NCBI GenBank assembly: GCA_025057155.1
Contig: JANWYD010000009.1
Coordinates: 186,001 to 250,000, forward strand
DNA: 64,000 nt
Reading direction: 5' to 3'
Origin: Chloroflexaceae bacterium
Lineage (GTDB): Bacteria; Chloroflexota; Chloroflexia; Chloroflexales; Chloroflexaceae
Made by a program: the position numbers and the translations under genes. The notes beneath the pieces were generated by a model, which was not told where the DNA came from, did not search any database, and saw only the letters and a program-made list of their open reading frames with translations. Below, piece by piece: positions 1 to 9,293 of this stretch (position 1 is its first letter; every line of letters begins with the position of its first letter).

Positions 1-563
1 GAAACGACGGCGTTGCGCCAGAGCGGGGGGCGCCATCTCGATCAGGCATAGTTACAGTCACGCCAGAAGACCGCGTATCTTGCGTCATATTTGTCGTTGG
101 TCGGTTGATACTCTCCAGGATTATACCAGAAACCCCGTGCCGACGATGACCCGCTTATGGGGAGAATCGGGACCGCTGAACTTGCGCCTGCGGCTGGCGA
201 GCGCGGGATAGCGTTCACATCTACCGAAAACGTTCGCACCGCAGCGGGCGCGGAGGGCCTCAAAAAGCTAGCCTCTCCGCGCTTCCGCGCGCTCTGCGGG
301 AAATCTGAACCCAGACGCCTGCGGCCTACCGTCCGCGCTCCGCCGCGCCCTCTGCGGCAAACCCGAGGCGGCGCTTTTCGGCCTGAGTTGACTCCCTCCT
401 GTCAAGCGGCTACAATGTGACGGTAATCATCCTGCAGCAATTTCCAGAGCGTTCTTGCTCGCCAAGAATCCTTTTTTTCTTCCAATCGTTTTGTGACCGG
501 CCGCCGTCTAGCCACGGCAACGCCGCATGGGATCTGAGCCCCGCCAGCACAAAGTGAACGCCA
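1..563. other. intergenic / upstream of ffh, no supported gene
   Basis: I see no convincing gene before the ffh start. Positions 272-300 and 330-358 are two similar stretches ending in CTCTGCGG; they resemble the right halves of the CGCAGAG-type dispersed repeats at 27.8, 30.3 and 57.2 kb. Short open frames here have no recognisable protein character and no clear ribosome binding site. Confidence 0.5.
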
Positions 564-1946
564 ATGTTTGAAAGCCTTTCCGACCGCCTCCAGGCGGTGT
601 TTCAAAAACTCGGCAGCAAGGGCCGCCTTGATGAGAATGACGTCCGCGAGGCGATGAAGTCAGTCCGCCTGGCCCTGCTTGAAGCCGACGTGAACTATAA
701 GGTTGTTAAAGATTTCGTCGCCCGCGTCACCGAACAGGCCATTGGCGAAGAGGTCACGAAAAGCCTGACGCCCCATCAGCAGGTGGTGAAGATCGTTCAC
801 AACGAACTGATCAACCTGCTGGGGGTTGAAAATGCGCCGCTGCAGGAAGCCCGGCCTGGCCCGACTGTGATTATGCTTGTCGGGCTTCAGGGCACCGGCA
901 AAACGACCCTGGCCGCCAAACTGGCCCTGCATCTGCGCAAGAAGGGGCGCCGCGTGCTGCTCGCCGCCTGCGACGTGTACCGTCCCGCCGCCATCACTCA
1001 GTTGGAGACCCTCGGCAAGCAGTTGAACGTGCCGGTCTACAGCGAGGGCGCGTCCGCGCGTCCGCCGGATATCGCCGCCCGCGCCGTGGAACAGGCCCGG
1101 CGCGATCTGGTCAACGTGGTGATTATTGACACCGCGGGCCGCCTGCAGATTGACGAGCCGTTGATGCAGGAACTCGCCGAGATTGACGCGCGAGTGCATC
1201 CCACCGAGCGACTGCTGGTCGTTGACGCTATGACCGGCCAGGAAGCGGTGCGGGTCGCCGAGGCCTTTAACGCGCGCGTGAACCTGACCGGCCTGGTGAT
1301 GACGAAGATGGACGGCGATGCCCGTGGCGGCGCGGCGCTCTCGGTCCGCGCCGTTACCGGCGTACCGATCAAGTTTCTGTCCACCGGCGAAAAGGTAGAC
1401 GCCCATACGCTGGAGCCGTTCTACCCTGACCGGCTGGCCTCGCGCATCCTCGGCATGGGCGATGTGCTCTCGCTCATCGAGAAGGCCGAGCAGATGTACG
1501 ACGCCGAACAGGCCCGCGCAATGGAAAAGAAGCTGCGCAAGGGCAAGTTCGACTTCGAGGACTTCCTGACCTCTATGCAGCAAATGCGCAAGCTCGGCCC
1601 GCTGCAGGAACTGCTCAAGCTCATCCCCGGCCTGGGCCAGCTAGCCCGCCAGGAAGAACTGGTTGATGAGCGCCAGCTGAAGCGCATCGAAGCCATGATC
1701 TTCTCGATGACCCCCTATGAGCGCCGCAACCCCGAGGTGATCAAGGGCAGCCGTCGCGCGCGAATTGCCCGCGGCAGCGGCACCTCTGAGCGCGAAGTGG
1801 CCGCGCTGGTCAAGCAGTTCCAGCAGATGCAGCGTTTGATGAAGCAGATCGCCAGCGACCAGGGCCGCGGCGGGCGCCGCGGCGGGCGCGGCGGGCGCGG
1901 CCCCGACGGCCTTGATATTAACGAATTGATGCGTATGCTGAAGTGA
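564..1946 (+). CDS. ffh: Signal recognition particle protein Ffh (SRP54 GTPase)
   Basis: Cytosolic GTPase that binds 4.5S RNA and delivers nascent membrane and secreted proteins to FtsY. The 460-residue product has the N-terminal helical bundle (about 1-90), the NG GTPase core with P-loop GLQGTGKTT at 107-115, DTAGR near 190 and TKMDG near 248, then a methionine-rich M domain (about 300-440) that binds signal peptides and RNA. The tail before the last conserved helix is a low-complexity Gly/Arg run, an unusual but harmless linker. Length is normal for the family. It heads the familiar ffh-rpsP-khpA-rimM order, although a 420-base gap containing a repeat separates it from rpsP, so the two may be transcribed separately. 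Confidence 0.98.
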   Translation: MFESLSDRLQAVFQKLGSKGRLDENDVREAMKSVRLALLEADVNYKVVKDFVARVTEQAIGEEVTKSLTPHQQVVKIVHNELINLLGVENAPLQEARPGPTVIMLVGLQGTGKTTLAAKLALHLRKKGRRVLLAACDVYRPAAITQLETLGKQLNVPVYSEGASARPPDIAARAVEQARRDLVNVVIIDTAGRLQIDEPLMQELAEIDARVHPTERLLVVDAMTGQEAVRVAEAFNARVNLTGLVMTKMDGDARGGAALSVRAVTGVPIKFLSTGEKVDAHTLEPFYPDRLASRILGMGDVLSLIEKAEQMYDAEQARAMEKKLRKGKFDFEDFLTSMQQMRKLGPLQELLKLIPGLGQLARQEELVDERQLKRIEAMIFSMTPYERRNPEVIKGSRRARIARGSGTSEREVAALVKQFQQMQRLMKQIASDQGRGGRRGGRGGRGPDGLDINELMRMLK

Positions 1947-2089
1947 CCGCGCGGGGCAACCCTCCAGACTCCAGGTTGTTCACCCTGTTGGGCAACCTGG
2001 CTGCCCCGGCTGCACCGCAGAGCTGCATCTGGATTGGCCTCGCCCAGGCCCTCAGGGCTGTCCAACGTACTTGGAGCTTGCACCGAACC

Positions 2090-2175
2090 CCGGTTTCTTC
2101 GATGGTTTTGGCGGCGTAGCCGCCAAAATCAACCAAAAATGACCGTATCGGGCGGCATAGCCGCCCCGATCCTGC
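2090..2175 (+). repeat. Dispersed two-hairpin repeat, copy 1
   Basis: Two neighbouring palindromes share the core GGCGGC-nTA-GCCGCC: TTTTGGCGGC/GCCGCCAAAA at 2106-2128 and a second at about 2147-2171. The reverse complement of 15539-15635 aligns with this stretch over most of its length, including AACCCCGG, TTTTGGCGGC-like and AATGACCGTATCGGGC blocks, so this is one element of about 90-100 bases in opposite orientations at two loci. It lies in the ffh-rpsP gap. Confidence 0.7.
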
Positions 2176-2230
2176 CGCCGGAGGCGGACTTGCATCAGCT
2201 CTGGGGCATTTCCGCCAGGCACGGCAAGTA

Positions 2231-2239
2231 TGGTATAAT
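2231..2239 (+). promoter_or_regulatory. Extended -10 promoter for rpsP-khpA-rimM
   Basis: TGG followed by a perfect TATAAT (2234-2239) gives an extended -10 element about 127 bases before the rpsP start. No good -35 is seen at 17 bases. It lies downstream of the two-hairpin repeat, supporting a separate rpsP transcript. A small palindrome (2295-2313, GGGGAA...TTCCCC) falls in the leader. Confidence 0.5.
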
Positions 2240-2365
2240 CAGCGATCAGATATCTGCAGGCGCGCCCCTCGAAGTTGCGCCATGACCGGGGCGCGGGGAA
2301 TCCTGGCTTCCCCAACCTGCCGAAAGTCCCAATATCGATCTGTCTACGGGAGGAACTATACACGT

Positions 2366-2644
2366 ATGGTAAAGATCCGTCTTCGCCGCACCGGCAAGAC
2401 CAAGCAGCCCAGCTACCGCGTGGTCGTCGCCGACTCGCGCTCGCCTCGCGACGGCAAGTTTATCGAGATTATCGGCCACTATAACCCGATCCGCCAGCCC
2501 AAGGTGCTGGAAATCAAGGCCGATCGCGCCCGTTACTGGCTCAGCGTCGGCGCCCAACCTACGGACATCGTGGTCAAGCTGCTCCAGCGCGTCAATGTGC
2601 TCGATGAGCAGGGCCGCCTGATACCAGCCCCGGCCGAGGCGTGA
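2366..2644 (+). CDS. rpsP: 30S ribosomal protein S16
   Basis: Small-subunit ribosomal protein that binds 16S rRNA during early 30S assembly. The 92-residue product begins [18 protein letters not shown] and contains the family block [15 protein letters not shown], then the [11 protein letters not shown] region; length is normal. The frame is open for 28 codons further upstream, but the start at 2366 is preceded by GGGAGGAAC at a suitable distance and gives the canonical S16 N-terminus. khpA follows 58 bases downstream. Confidence 0.98.
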   Translation: MVKIRLRRTGKTKQPSYRVVVADSRSPRDGKFIEIIGHYNPIRQPKVLEIKADRARYWLSVGAQPTDIVVKLLQRVNVLDEQGRLIPAPAEA

Positions 2645-2702
2645 TCGGCGCCTGTAATGCCAGTGGCACTCTATGGGCTCCGCTGAACGTGCACGATACC
2701 CT

Positions 2703-2930
2703 ATGAAAGCGCTGCTCGAGTATATCGCCCTGAACCTTGTGGATAACCACGAGGCCGTGCGTATCAAGGAACGAGTGGGTCGCTTTACCGTCACCTACGA
2801 ACTCTCCGTCGCCCCGGACGAGACCGGCAAGGTGATCGGCCGCAGCGGGCGGGTGGCCAAAGCCATCCGTGACTTGATGGGCGTTGCCGCCGCGCGCCAG
2901 AATAAACGGGTCCACGTTGATATTGAGTGA
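2703..2930 (+). CDS. khpA: KhpA-type KH-domain RNA-binding protein
   Basis: Small single-KH RNA-binding protein (75 residues). The GxxG loop sits in VIGRSGRVAKAI; the fold is preceded by the helix MKALLEYIALNLVDNHEAV typical of KhpA (YlqC). In other bacteria KhpA partners with KhpB and binds many RNAs; that role is taken from the family, not seen here. A start ten codons upstream (2673) is possible, but 2703 gives the usual N-terminus. The rpsP-khpA-rimM order is widely conserved and supports the call. Confidence 0.93.
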   Translation: MKALLEYIALNLVDNHEAVRIKERVGRFTVTYELSVAPDETGKVIGRSGRVAKAIRDLMGVAAARQNKRVHVDIE

Positions 2931-3045
2931 TTGGCGCACTACGTCGCACGGGGCCGATAAGGCCGCTTCCAGGAGAGCAGGTCCTCTCAGCCCCTCGCGG
3001 CAGGGTCAAGGGTGGAGGGGTGAGTCCCCTCCATTATTTGTTACT

Positions 3046-3561
3046 ATGACCAATCTTGACGAGTTTCTGCTGATCGGCCAGATTACCGCTCCCTTCGGCG
3101 TGCGCGGGCAGATCAAAGTGAAGTCCTATACTGATCGGCCTGACCATCTCAGCCGCTCCGTGCGCACGGTCTATCTCGGCGACGAGCGCACGCCTCTGAC
3201 GCTGACCGGGGTGATTGAGCACAAACCCGGGATGCTGGTGGTCACACTGCGCGAAATCACCAGCCGCGAGGCGGCCGATGCGCTGCGCGGCGTCGAGATC
3301 TACATCCGCGCCAGCGAGGCGGCCCCCCTGGCTGAAGACGAGTATTTCCTGCACCAGTTGATCGGCCTCAGCGCCACCACCGAGGATGGCCAGATCATCG
3401 GTCAGGTGCGGGAAGTCCTTGAAACCGGCGCCGGCGAGGTGCTGGTCATCGCCCGTCCTGACCTCGCCGACGCGCTCGTGCCAATGGTCCGCGACTTCAT
3501 CGTCACCCTCGATATTGCCAACCGGCGCATCGTTATCCGCCCGATCGAGGGCCTCCTCTGA
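3046..3561 (+). CDS. rimM: 16S rRNA processing protein RimM
   Basis: Chaperone for maturation of the 30S head, interacting with S19. The 171-residue product has the N-terminal RimM barrel (LIGQITAPFGVRGQIKVKSY, about 8-90) and the PRC-barrel C-terminal half (YFLHQLIGL onward, ending in the typical LVPMVRDFIVTLD block). The ATG at 3046 fits the family N-terminus, although the same frame stays open back into khpA. trmD, the usual next gene, is absent; a hybrid sensor kinase on the other strand follows instead. Confidence 0.95.
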   Translation: MTNLDEFLLIGQITAPFGVRGQIKVKSYTDRPDHLSRSVRTVYLGDERTPLTLTGVIEHKPGMLVVTLREITSREAADALRGVEIYIRASEAAPLAEDEYFLHQLIGLSATTEDGQIIGQVREVLETGAGEVLVIARPDLADALVPMVRDFIVTLDIANRRIVIRPIEGLL

Positions 3562-3817
3562 TGTGAACATAACCAACAGCCGATAGGCCGCCGCCAGCGG
3601 TGCATCCCGCGAATGGGCGTCTCATACCATTTTGGATTGCTGTATGCGGAGCGCTGGTAAGAGTTCGGGGATGCTGCGTATGCGGTCTGTTCCCGAGAAG
3701 GAGGGCATGCAGTGACATTCTGGGAGGGTAGCGCTTTTCCTGAACGCAACCCGGAGGGTTACATGTCCGGGTGTTCTCGCGGAGATGGGGAAGGCAGGTT
3801 TGCCCCCTGCATCAGAG

Positions 3818-5881
3818 TCACTGCGCTACGGGCAGCGCGACGCGGAACGTGGTCCCCTCACCGACCACCGAGCGTACAGCCAGATCGCCGTGGTGCTGCT
3901 CGATGATGCTGTAGCTCACCGCCAGGCCCAGGCCGGTGCCCTTGGTGCGCGTGGTGAAAAAGGGTTCGAAGATCTTGGGCAGATCGTGGTTCGGGATACC
4001 GCTGCCGGTATCGCTGATCTCGATTACCACCCTGGCCCGTTCGACCCCCTCCGCTGATCCTCCCGCCAGGACAGTCACGAACCCTTCGCGGTCCAGCGTC
4101 GCGCCCTCTTCGAGCAGGGCGGTTTTGACGTAGAGTTCGCCGCCGTCAGGCATGGCTTCGAGCGCGTTAAAGATCAGGTTGAAACACACCTGTTTGAGAT
4201 GATTGCTGATGGCAAAAATGCGTGGCAGCCGCCCGGCTCGCTGGCGGATCAATCGCACCCCCTGCTCCGCCATCTGCGTCTCGGTTAGAGTCAGCACGGC
4301 ATCAAGGATCTCGTCAACATCCACCGGGCGCATCCCCTCGCGGTTGGGACGGTAGAAGTCGAGCATGCGCTGCACGATGCTGATCAGCCGCTCGATCTCC
4401 TCCAGGGTCATTTGCAGGTAGCGCTGGCGCTTCTCCTCGGCGAGCGGCCGGGTCAACAGCAAATACACCGAGTTGTGAATGGCCTGGAGGGGATTGTTGA
4501 TCTCGTGGGCCAGTGACGCCGACAGACGGCCCAGGGCCGCGAGTTTCTCCGCCTGCACCAGTTGCTTGGCAATGCGCTGGCGTTCGCTCACGTCCCGGGC
4601 GATCACCAGGATGAGGCGCTCGCCGGCGTGCGAGACGGCGCTGAGACTGACCGCGACCGGTGTGGTCTGCTCCTGGCGGGTGTACAGGTCCATCTCGATT
4701 TCCGCCCCCTCACGCACCGCTCCGCCAGTATATCCCTCAACGGTGCGCTGAATCAGTTGGGCCAGGGCTGGCAAGAGCCGGTCGAGCGGCATGGCCAGCA
4801 ACTCAGCATGGCTATAGCCGCTCAAATGTTCCAGGGCCAGATTAGCATCGAGGATGGCACGTCCGCTGGCGTCAACGAGCAACACCGCGTCACTGGCGTG
4901 CTGGAGCAGAGCGCGATAGCGGCCCTCCGAGGAAGCGACGCGGGTGTAGAGGCGCGCATTCTCGATGGCGACGGCGGCCTGGGCCGCTAGCAGCATCAAG
5001 AGTTCCTGATCATCCTCGGTGAAGGGCTGCCGCGCATGGGTCTTGGCCGCATTGAGCACCCCCAGCACCTGTTCGCCAGCCAGCACCGGCACCGACAGGG
5101 CCGAGCCGATCTCTTCGGTCAGGAAGACGCCACGCAACTCGTCCACGGGGAGGGCCACGTCACCGCTGAAGTCAAGGCGCACCGGCTGACGACGCATGGC
5201 CACCCAGCCGGCCAGACTGCGTTCGGCAGCCACACGGTGACCTACACGCACCTGGGCGGGGAGGCCGGAGCAGGCGACGATACGCAGCCACTGCCCATCG
5301 TCCTCGAACAGCATGAGCGAGGCGCGGTCGGCCTCAAGCTCGGTGCGCACCGTTTCGATGATCAGATCCTGCAATCGTTGCAGGTCGAGTTCGCCAAGGA
5401 GCCGCTGGCCGATGCGCACCGCTGGGCGCAGGGCGGCCACCCGATCGCGCGAGCGAGCCGCGCGGCGTTCGCCAGCGATCTCCAGGGCCGTGGCGCGCAG
5501 ATCGTCAGCGCTAAAGGGTTTGACCAACAACCCCCGCGCCCCCAGACGCATGGCCTGAGTGACAAACTCAACCGAAGCGTCGCCGCACATCAGCAGCACG
5601 GGCACCCGCACCTGCTGCTCGTGCAACTGCCGCAGCAGGGCCAGGCCATCGCCACCGGGCGCGGCGCCATCGAGCAGCACCAGGTCGAAGGCGGCATTCA
5701 GGAGCGCATCGCGAGCGGCGGCGGGCGCGTCCAGGGCGTGGACGACAAAGCCGGCGTCGCGCAGGGTCGTCGCACAGACTTCACGGGTGACCGGGTCACT
5801 GTCGATTACCAGGGCGTGCCCAGAATGGTAGCTCATAGGGTACAGCGAGCGTGATAGGAGCGCACCCGCTATGACGCTCAC
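3818..5881 (-). CDS. Hybrid sensor histidine kinase (receiver-GAF-PAS-HisKA-HATPase)
   Basis: Cytoplasmic signalling protein, 687 residues from the GTG at 5881, or 672 from the ATG at 5836. Domains in order: receiver with phospho-acceptor Asp71 in LVLLDG and the LLVKP lysine motif; GAF domain (about 165-315); PAS domain (about 320-440); HisKA with ASLAHEINNPLQ; HATPase with N box NLIFNALEAMPDGG, SDTGSGI and GTGLGLAV. No membrane segment is visible. An N-terminal receiver feeding its own kinase suggests input from an upstream kinase. The GTG overlaps the hisIE stop by four bases (GTGA), which would couple translation; the ATG has a poorer ribosome site. The GAF ligand is unknown. Confidence 0.9.
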   Translation of the reverse strand: MSVIAGALLSRSLYPMSYHSGHALVIDSDPVTREVCATTLRDAGFVVHALDAPAAARDALLNAAFDLVLLDGAAPGGDGLALLRQLHEQQVRVPVLLMCGDASVEFVTQAMRLGARGLLVKPFSADDLRATALEIAGERRAARSRDRVAALRPAVRIGQRLLGELDLQRLQDLIIETVRTELEADRASLMLFEDDGQWLRIVACSGLPAQVRVGHRVAAERSLAGWVAMRRQPVRLDFSGDVALPVDELRGVFLTEEIGSALSVPVLAGEQVLGVLNAAKTHARQPFTEDDQELLMLLAAQAAVAIENARLYTRVASSEGRYRALLQHASDAVLLVDASGRAILDANLALEHLSGYSHAELLAMPLDRLLPALAQLIQRTVEGYTGGAVREGAEIEMDLYTRQEQTTPVAVSLSAVSHAGERLILVIARDVSERQRIAKQLVQAEKLAALGRLSASLAHEINNPLQAIHNSVYLLLTRPLAEEKRQRYLQMTLEEIERLISIVQRMLDFYRPNREGMRPVDVDEILDAVLTLTETQMAEQGVRLIRQRAGRLPRIFAISNHLKQVCFNLIFNALEAMPDGGELYVKTALLEEGATLDREGFVTVLAGGSAEGVERARVVIEISDTGSGIPNHDLPKIFEPFFTTRTKGTGLGLAVSYSIIEQHHGDLAVRSVVGEGTTFRVALPVAQ

Positions 5882-6495
5882 GACTTCATCCGCCGTTCAA
5901 GCTCCTGCCAGATCGCTTCAAGGGACAGACCCTGATCTTCCAGCAACACGACGATGTGATACAGCAGGTCGGCCAGTTCATAGGTCAATTCGGCGTGGGA
6001 AGCGTTTTTGGCCGCGATAACCACTTCCACCGCTTCCTCGCCAACTTTCTTGGCGATCCGGTCCACTCCTTCCTGGAGCAGGCGTGCGGTGTAGGATGTT
6101 TCGGGAGACGCATTGCGCCGAATGCGCACGCCATCGGCCAGCCGTCCAAGCACGGCGCCGGGAGGAGCGGACCGGCGGGTCAGCGTTCCCGCAACATCAC
6201 GGTGGAAACAACTACGCTCACCAGTATGGCAGGTAGGACCGGCAGGTTCGGCCAGCACCAGCAGCGCATCAGCGTCGCAATCAACCCGCAGGTCAACCAG
6301 GCGCAGCACGTGGCCGCTCGTCTCGCCTTTGCGCCAGAGGGCCTGCCGGGAACGGCTCCAGAACGTCACCAGGCCGGTGGCGCGGGTCGCCTCCAGCGCG
6401 TCGGCGTTCATGTACCCCAGCATCAGCACCTCACCGGTGCGGGCGTGCTGTACGATTGCAGGCGCCAGCCCCTGCGGATCGAAATGTATCTCCAT
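5878..6495 (-). CDS. hisI: Bifunctional phosphoribosyl-AMP cyclohydrolase / phosphoribosyl-ATP pyrophosphatase HisIE
   Basis: Catalyses steps 2 and 3 of histidine synthesis. The 205-residue protein has an N-terminal HisI domain (about 1-115) with WRKGETSGH, the metal-binding DCDADALL motif and CHTGERSCF, and a C-terminal HisE domain with KKVGEEAVEVVIAAK and ELADLLYHIVVLLE. The ATG at 6495, with AAGGGAA upstream, gives the normal N-terminus MEIHFDPQGLAPAIVQ. purH lies 170 bases upstream on the same strand. AICAR made by the histidine pathway is the substrate of PurH, so the neighbourhood makes metabolic sense. hisD is elsewhere (36.7 kb). Confidence 0.96.
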   Translation of the reverse strand: MEIHFDPQGLAPAIVQHARTGEVLMLGYMNADALEATRATGLVTFWSRSRQALWRKGETSGHVLRLVDLRVDCDADALLVLAEPAGPTCHTGERSCFHRDVAGTLTRRSAPPGAVLGRLADGVRIRRNASPETSYTARLLQEGVDRIAKKVGEEAVEVVIAAKNASHAELTYELADLLYHIVVLLEDQGLSLEAIWQELERRMKS

Positions 6496-6665
6496 AAGGT
6501 TCCCTTCGAGCCTGCCTGAATACTGCCTGCCGACGAGCCAGAGAGGGCGACGCCCTGACACCGGGGAACCGGCGATAGCGCAACCTGCCAGTTGCGCGCA
6601 TGGTCAGGAGAGCTTCATCCTCGCAGAACCGCATCGGACACCCCGGTTGTTAGCCCGACAGGTTC

Positions 6666-8183
6666 TCAATGGCGAAAATGCCGGCGGCCGGTAAACACCA
6701 TCGCGGCGCCAGCGGCATCGGCGGCGGCGATGACCTCCGCGTCGCGCACCGAACCGCCGGGCTGGATCACTGCCGTGGCGCCGGCGCGCAGAGCCGTTTC
6801 TACGCCATCGGCAAAGGGAAACAGAGCATCGCTCGCCACCACGCTCCCTGTGAGCGACAGGCCAGCCTGCTGGGCCTTCCAGACCGCCAGGCGCGAGCTA
6901 TCCACCCGGCTCATCTGCCCGGCGCCGATGCCGAGGGTGCGATCAGGGCCGGCATAGACAATCGCGTTAGACTTCACGTGCTTGACCACGCGCCAGGCGA
7001 AACGCAGGGCGCGTTCTTCATCGGGGGTAGGGGAGCGCCGCGTCACCACGCGCCACTCCTCGCCGGCCAGAGGCGCGCGGTCGGCCTCCTGGGCCAGGAC
7101 GCCGCCGGGCACGCTACGCAACACAATCTCCGGGCTTGCGCCGACCGGTTGCAGCGCCCTGAGCAGGCGCAGGTTCTTCTTCTTCCGCAGATGCTCAAGG
7201 GCATCGGGGGCAAATTCGGGAGCGATGATAATCTCGGTAAAAATCTCGCTGATCGCCCGGGCCAGGGCCAGGTCAAGGGGCTGATTGACGGCGATGATCC
7301 CGCCGAAGGGCGCGTCGCGGTCGGTGGCAAAGGCCTTTTCCCAGGCTTCGAGCAGGGTGGGCGCCACGCCGACGCCGCAGGGATTGGTATGCTTGATAAT
7401 CGCTACAGCGGCGCCCTCGGCGGCGGGGAACTCCCCGATCAACTCCGCCGCGGCCCCGGTATCGAGGATGTTATTGTAGGAAAGCTCTTTGCCGTGCAAC
7501 TGCTCGAACAGGCGCCCAAACTCGCCGTAGAGGGCAGCGCGCTGGTGGGGGTTCTCACCATAGCGCAGTGGCTGAACGCGGGGCCAGGCCGCGACCAGCG
7601 TTTCGGGGAAGGGATCGGCGGCCAGATAGGCGGCGATGGCGGCATCATAGGCGGCGGTATGGGCGAAAGTCTTCGCTGCCAGACGCTGGCGCGTCTCCAG
7701 GCTCACCGCCCCTGTGCGCAATTCGGCAAGCGTTGCGGCGTAATCGGCCGGATCGACCAGGGATACGACGTGGGCGAAGTTCTTGGCAGCGGCGCGCAGC
7801 AGGGCCACCCCGCCGATATCAATCTGTTCGATCGCCTCATCGAGCGTCGCGTCGGGGCGAGCGATGGTCTGCTGGAAAGGGTAAAGGTTGACAACCAGGA
7901 GGTCAATCGGCGCCAGCCCATACTCGGCCAGTTGGGCCATATGGGCGGGCCGATCGCGGCGAGCGAGCAGACCGGCATGGATGGCCGGATGCAAGGTCTT
8001 CACGCGACCGTCGAGAATCTCGGGAAAACCAGTGACCTCGCTGACCGACCGGGCAGGAATACCGGCCTCGACCAGCAGGCGCCAGGTATTGCCGGTCGAA
8101 AGCAGCTCGAAGCCCAGGCCGAGCAATTCACGCGCCAGGTCAATCACGCCCGACTTATCGTACACACTGAGTAATGCGCGCAC
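6666..8183 (-). CDS. purH: Bifunctional AICAR transformylase / IMP cyclohydrolase PurH
   Basis: Last two steps of purine synthesis: formylates AICAR with 10-formyl-THF, then closes the ring to IMP. The 505-residue product has the N-terminal MGS-like cyclohydrolase domain ([47 protein letters not shown]) and the transformylase domain ([32 protein letters not shown]). I prefer the GTG at 8183, which has GGAG at a good distance and lacks the unrelated 50-residue extension that an upstream start would add. Length is close to the family norm. Confidence 0.97.
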   Translation of the reverse strand: MRALLSVYDKSGVIDLARELLGLGFELLSTGNTWRLLVEAGIPARSVSEVTGFPEILDGRVKTLHPAIHAGLLARRDRPAHMAQLAEYGLAPIDLLVVNLYPFQQTIARPDATLDEAIEQIDIGGVALLRAAAKNFAHVVSLVDPADYAATLAELRTGAVSLETRQRLAAKTFAHTAAYDAAIAAYLAADPFPETLVAAWPRVQPLRYGENPHQRAALYGEFGRLFEQLHGKELSYNNILDTGAAAELIGEFPAAEGAAVAIIKHTNPCGVGVAPTLLEAWEKAFATDRDAPFGGIIAVNQPLDLALARAISEIFTEIIIAPEFAPDALEHLRKKKNLRLLRALQPVGASPEIVLRSVPGGVLAQEADRAPLAGEEWRVVTRRSPTPDEERALRFAWRVVKHVKSNAIVYAGPDRTLGIGAGQMSRVDSSRLAVWKAQQAGLSLTGSVVASDALFPFADGVETALRAGATAVIQPGGSVRDAEVIAAADAAGAAMVFTGRRHFRH

Positions 8184-8371
8184 ATGTGCTCCATTGTTGT
8201 CGCAATCTCCGAAGGGTGCGACCTGTAGCCCGCTCATCGGCCTCCCTCGCCCGGAGACCGTGGTCTGAGCGGAGCAAGCGACGGAGCGCCGCAATCGGGC
8301 AAGCATCGGCGCACCCTGCCTGACGAAGCACAAAACCCTCCCCGGGCGACGGGCAGGATCGCGACCGGAGC

Positions 8372-9211
8372 TTATTCTATCACACCTGGAGGAGACTCGC
8401 GCAGCGTCACGGCGGCGCGCAGTTCTTCGGCGCGGGCGCGGAGGGCGGCAGTGGCGGCGCGGGCGCGTTCCGAGCCGATCACCCGCATGGCGCTCACTTC
8501 AAAGCGATCAATGGCCATGAGCATCTGTGCCACCGTGGCCCGGCCTACATCGGTGATGCCAACGTGCCGGTAGGCAGCCTCGAGCAGGGCCGAGGCGCCC
8601 GCGCCGACGAAAGTGGCGGCGATGCGTTCAAGTTCAGGGGCGAGAATCTCGCCGAGACTCGGCTCGCGCAACTCAACCAGGCCATTTTGGAGCAACTGGC
8701 CGATGATCTCGCAGGTGCGAAACTCGCCCAGTCCGCTGCGCTGGGCGATCTGGACGACGGTGTTCTTCCCGTTCACCATGGTGAGCACGCGCCACTCCTC
8801 CGCCTCCAGATTGATCTCGCCTGAGCCGGTGGCAGGATTGGGCACCAGGCGAGGCACCAGCGTCAGCGAGGGAATCTGCTGTTGCAGGGCGGCCCAGGCT
8901 TCCTGGCGCATGATCCCCTCCATAATGATCGCCTCATTCGAGAGGGTGATCGTGGGAGTATCGAGGCGCTGGTCGTCGTAGAAGCGGAATGGACCTGAGG
9001 CGAGGGTGAAGAACGTATAAACGGCATCGAGTGGGCGCATCCCGGGCAGCGTGGCGCCGATGATCTGCCCATCACGGAAATACAACCAGCCCTCATACGT
9101 CTGCCCGGCGCGTTGCCCGCGGATGTGGACCCCGCCGGTCTTCTTGCTCAGGGCGACAAGTTGGATAATATCCGTCAGCGGAAACTCGCTTAAATCGCCG
9201 GAGAGGGCCAT
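8372..9211 (-). CDS. DUF4388 (PATAN-like) signalling protein
   Basis: 279 residues, cytoplasmic. The N-terminal 100 residues match the DUF4388/PATAN family (ALSGDLSEFPLTDIIQLVAL, GWLYFRDGQIIGA), a module common in gliding and chemosensory signalling of Chloroflexota, cyanobacteria and Deltaproteobacteria. The middle (about 140-200) resembles a winged-helix segment (VNGKNTVVQIAQRSG...LLQNGLVEL). The C-terminal part is a helical region without a recognised domain. The ATG at 9211 gives the usual family start. It is last in a cassette behind the MglA-like GTPase (82-base gap), which suggests an effector or output role; biochemical function is unknown. Confidence 0.8.
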   Translation of the reverse strand: MALSGDLSEFPLTDIIQLVALSKKTGGVHIRGQRAGQTYEGWLYFRDGQIIGATLPGMRPLDAVYTFFTLASGPFRFYDDQRLDTPTITLSNEAIIMEGIMRQEAWAALQQQIPSLTLVPRLVPNPATGSGEINLEAEEWRVLTMVNGKNTVVQIAQRSGLGEFRTCEIIGQLLQNGLVELREPSLGEILAPELERIAATFVGAGASALLEAAYRHVGITDVGRATVAQMLMAIDRFEVSAMRVIGSERARAATAALRARAEELRAAVTLRESPPGVIE

Positions 9212-9293
9212 GGCTTCACCGCAGGGATAGGAGCGAGGCGACCGGCTGCGCATGTGACGGCGTCGGCCACCGCTCCCGCGAACCGACACTCCC

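Noticed and set aside
660..1583. 307-codon open frame opposite ffh
   Set aside because: Antisense shadow of ffh; no motif or start signal.
6669..8174. 501-codon open frame opposite purH
   Set aside because: Same reason: a codon-bias shadow of purH without domain character or ribosome site.
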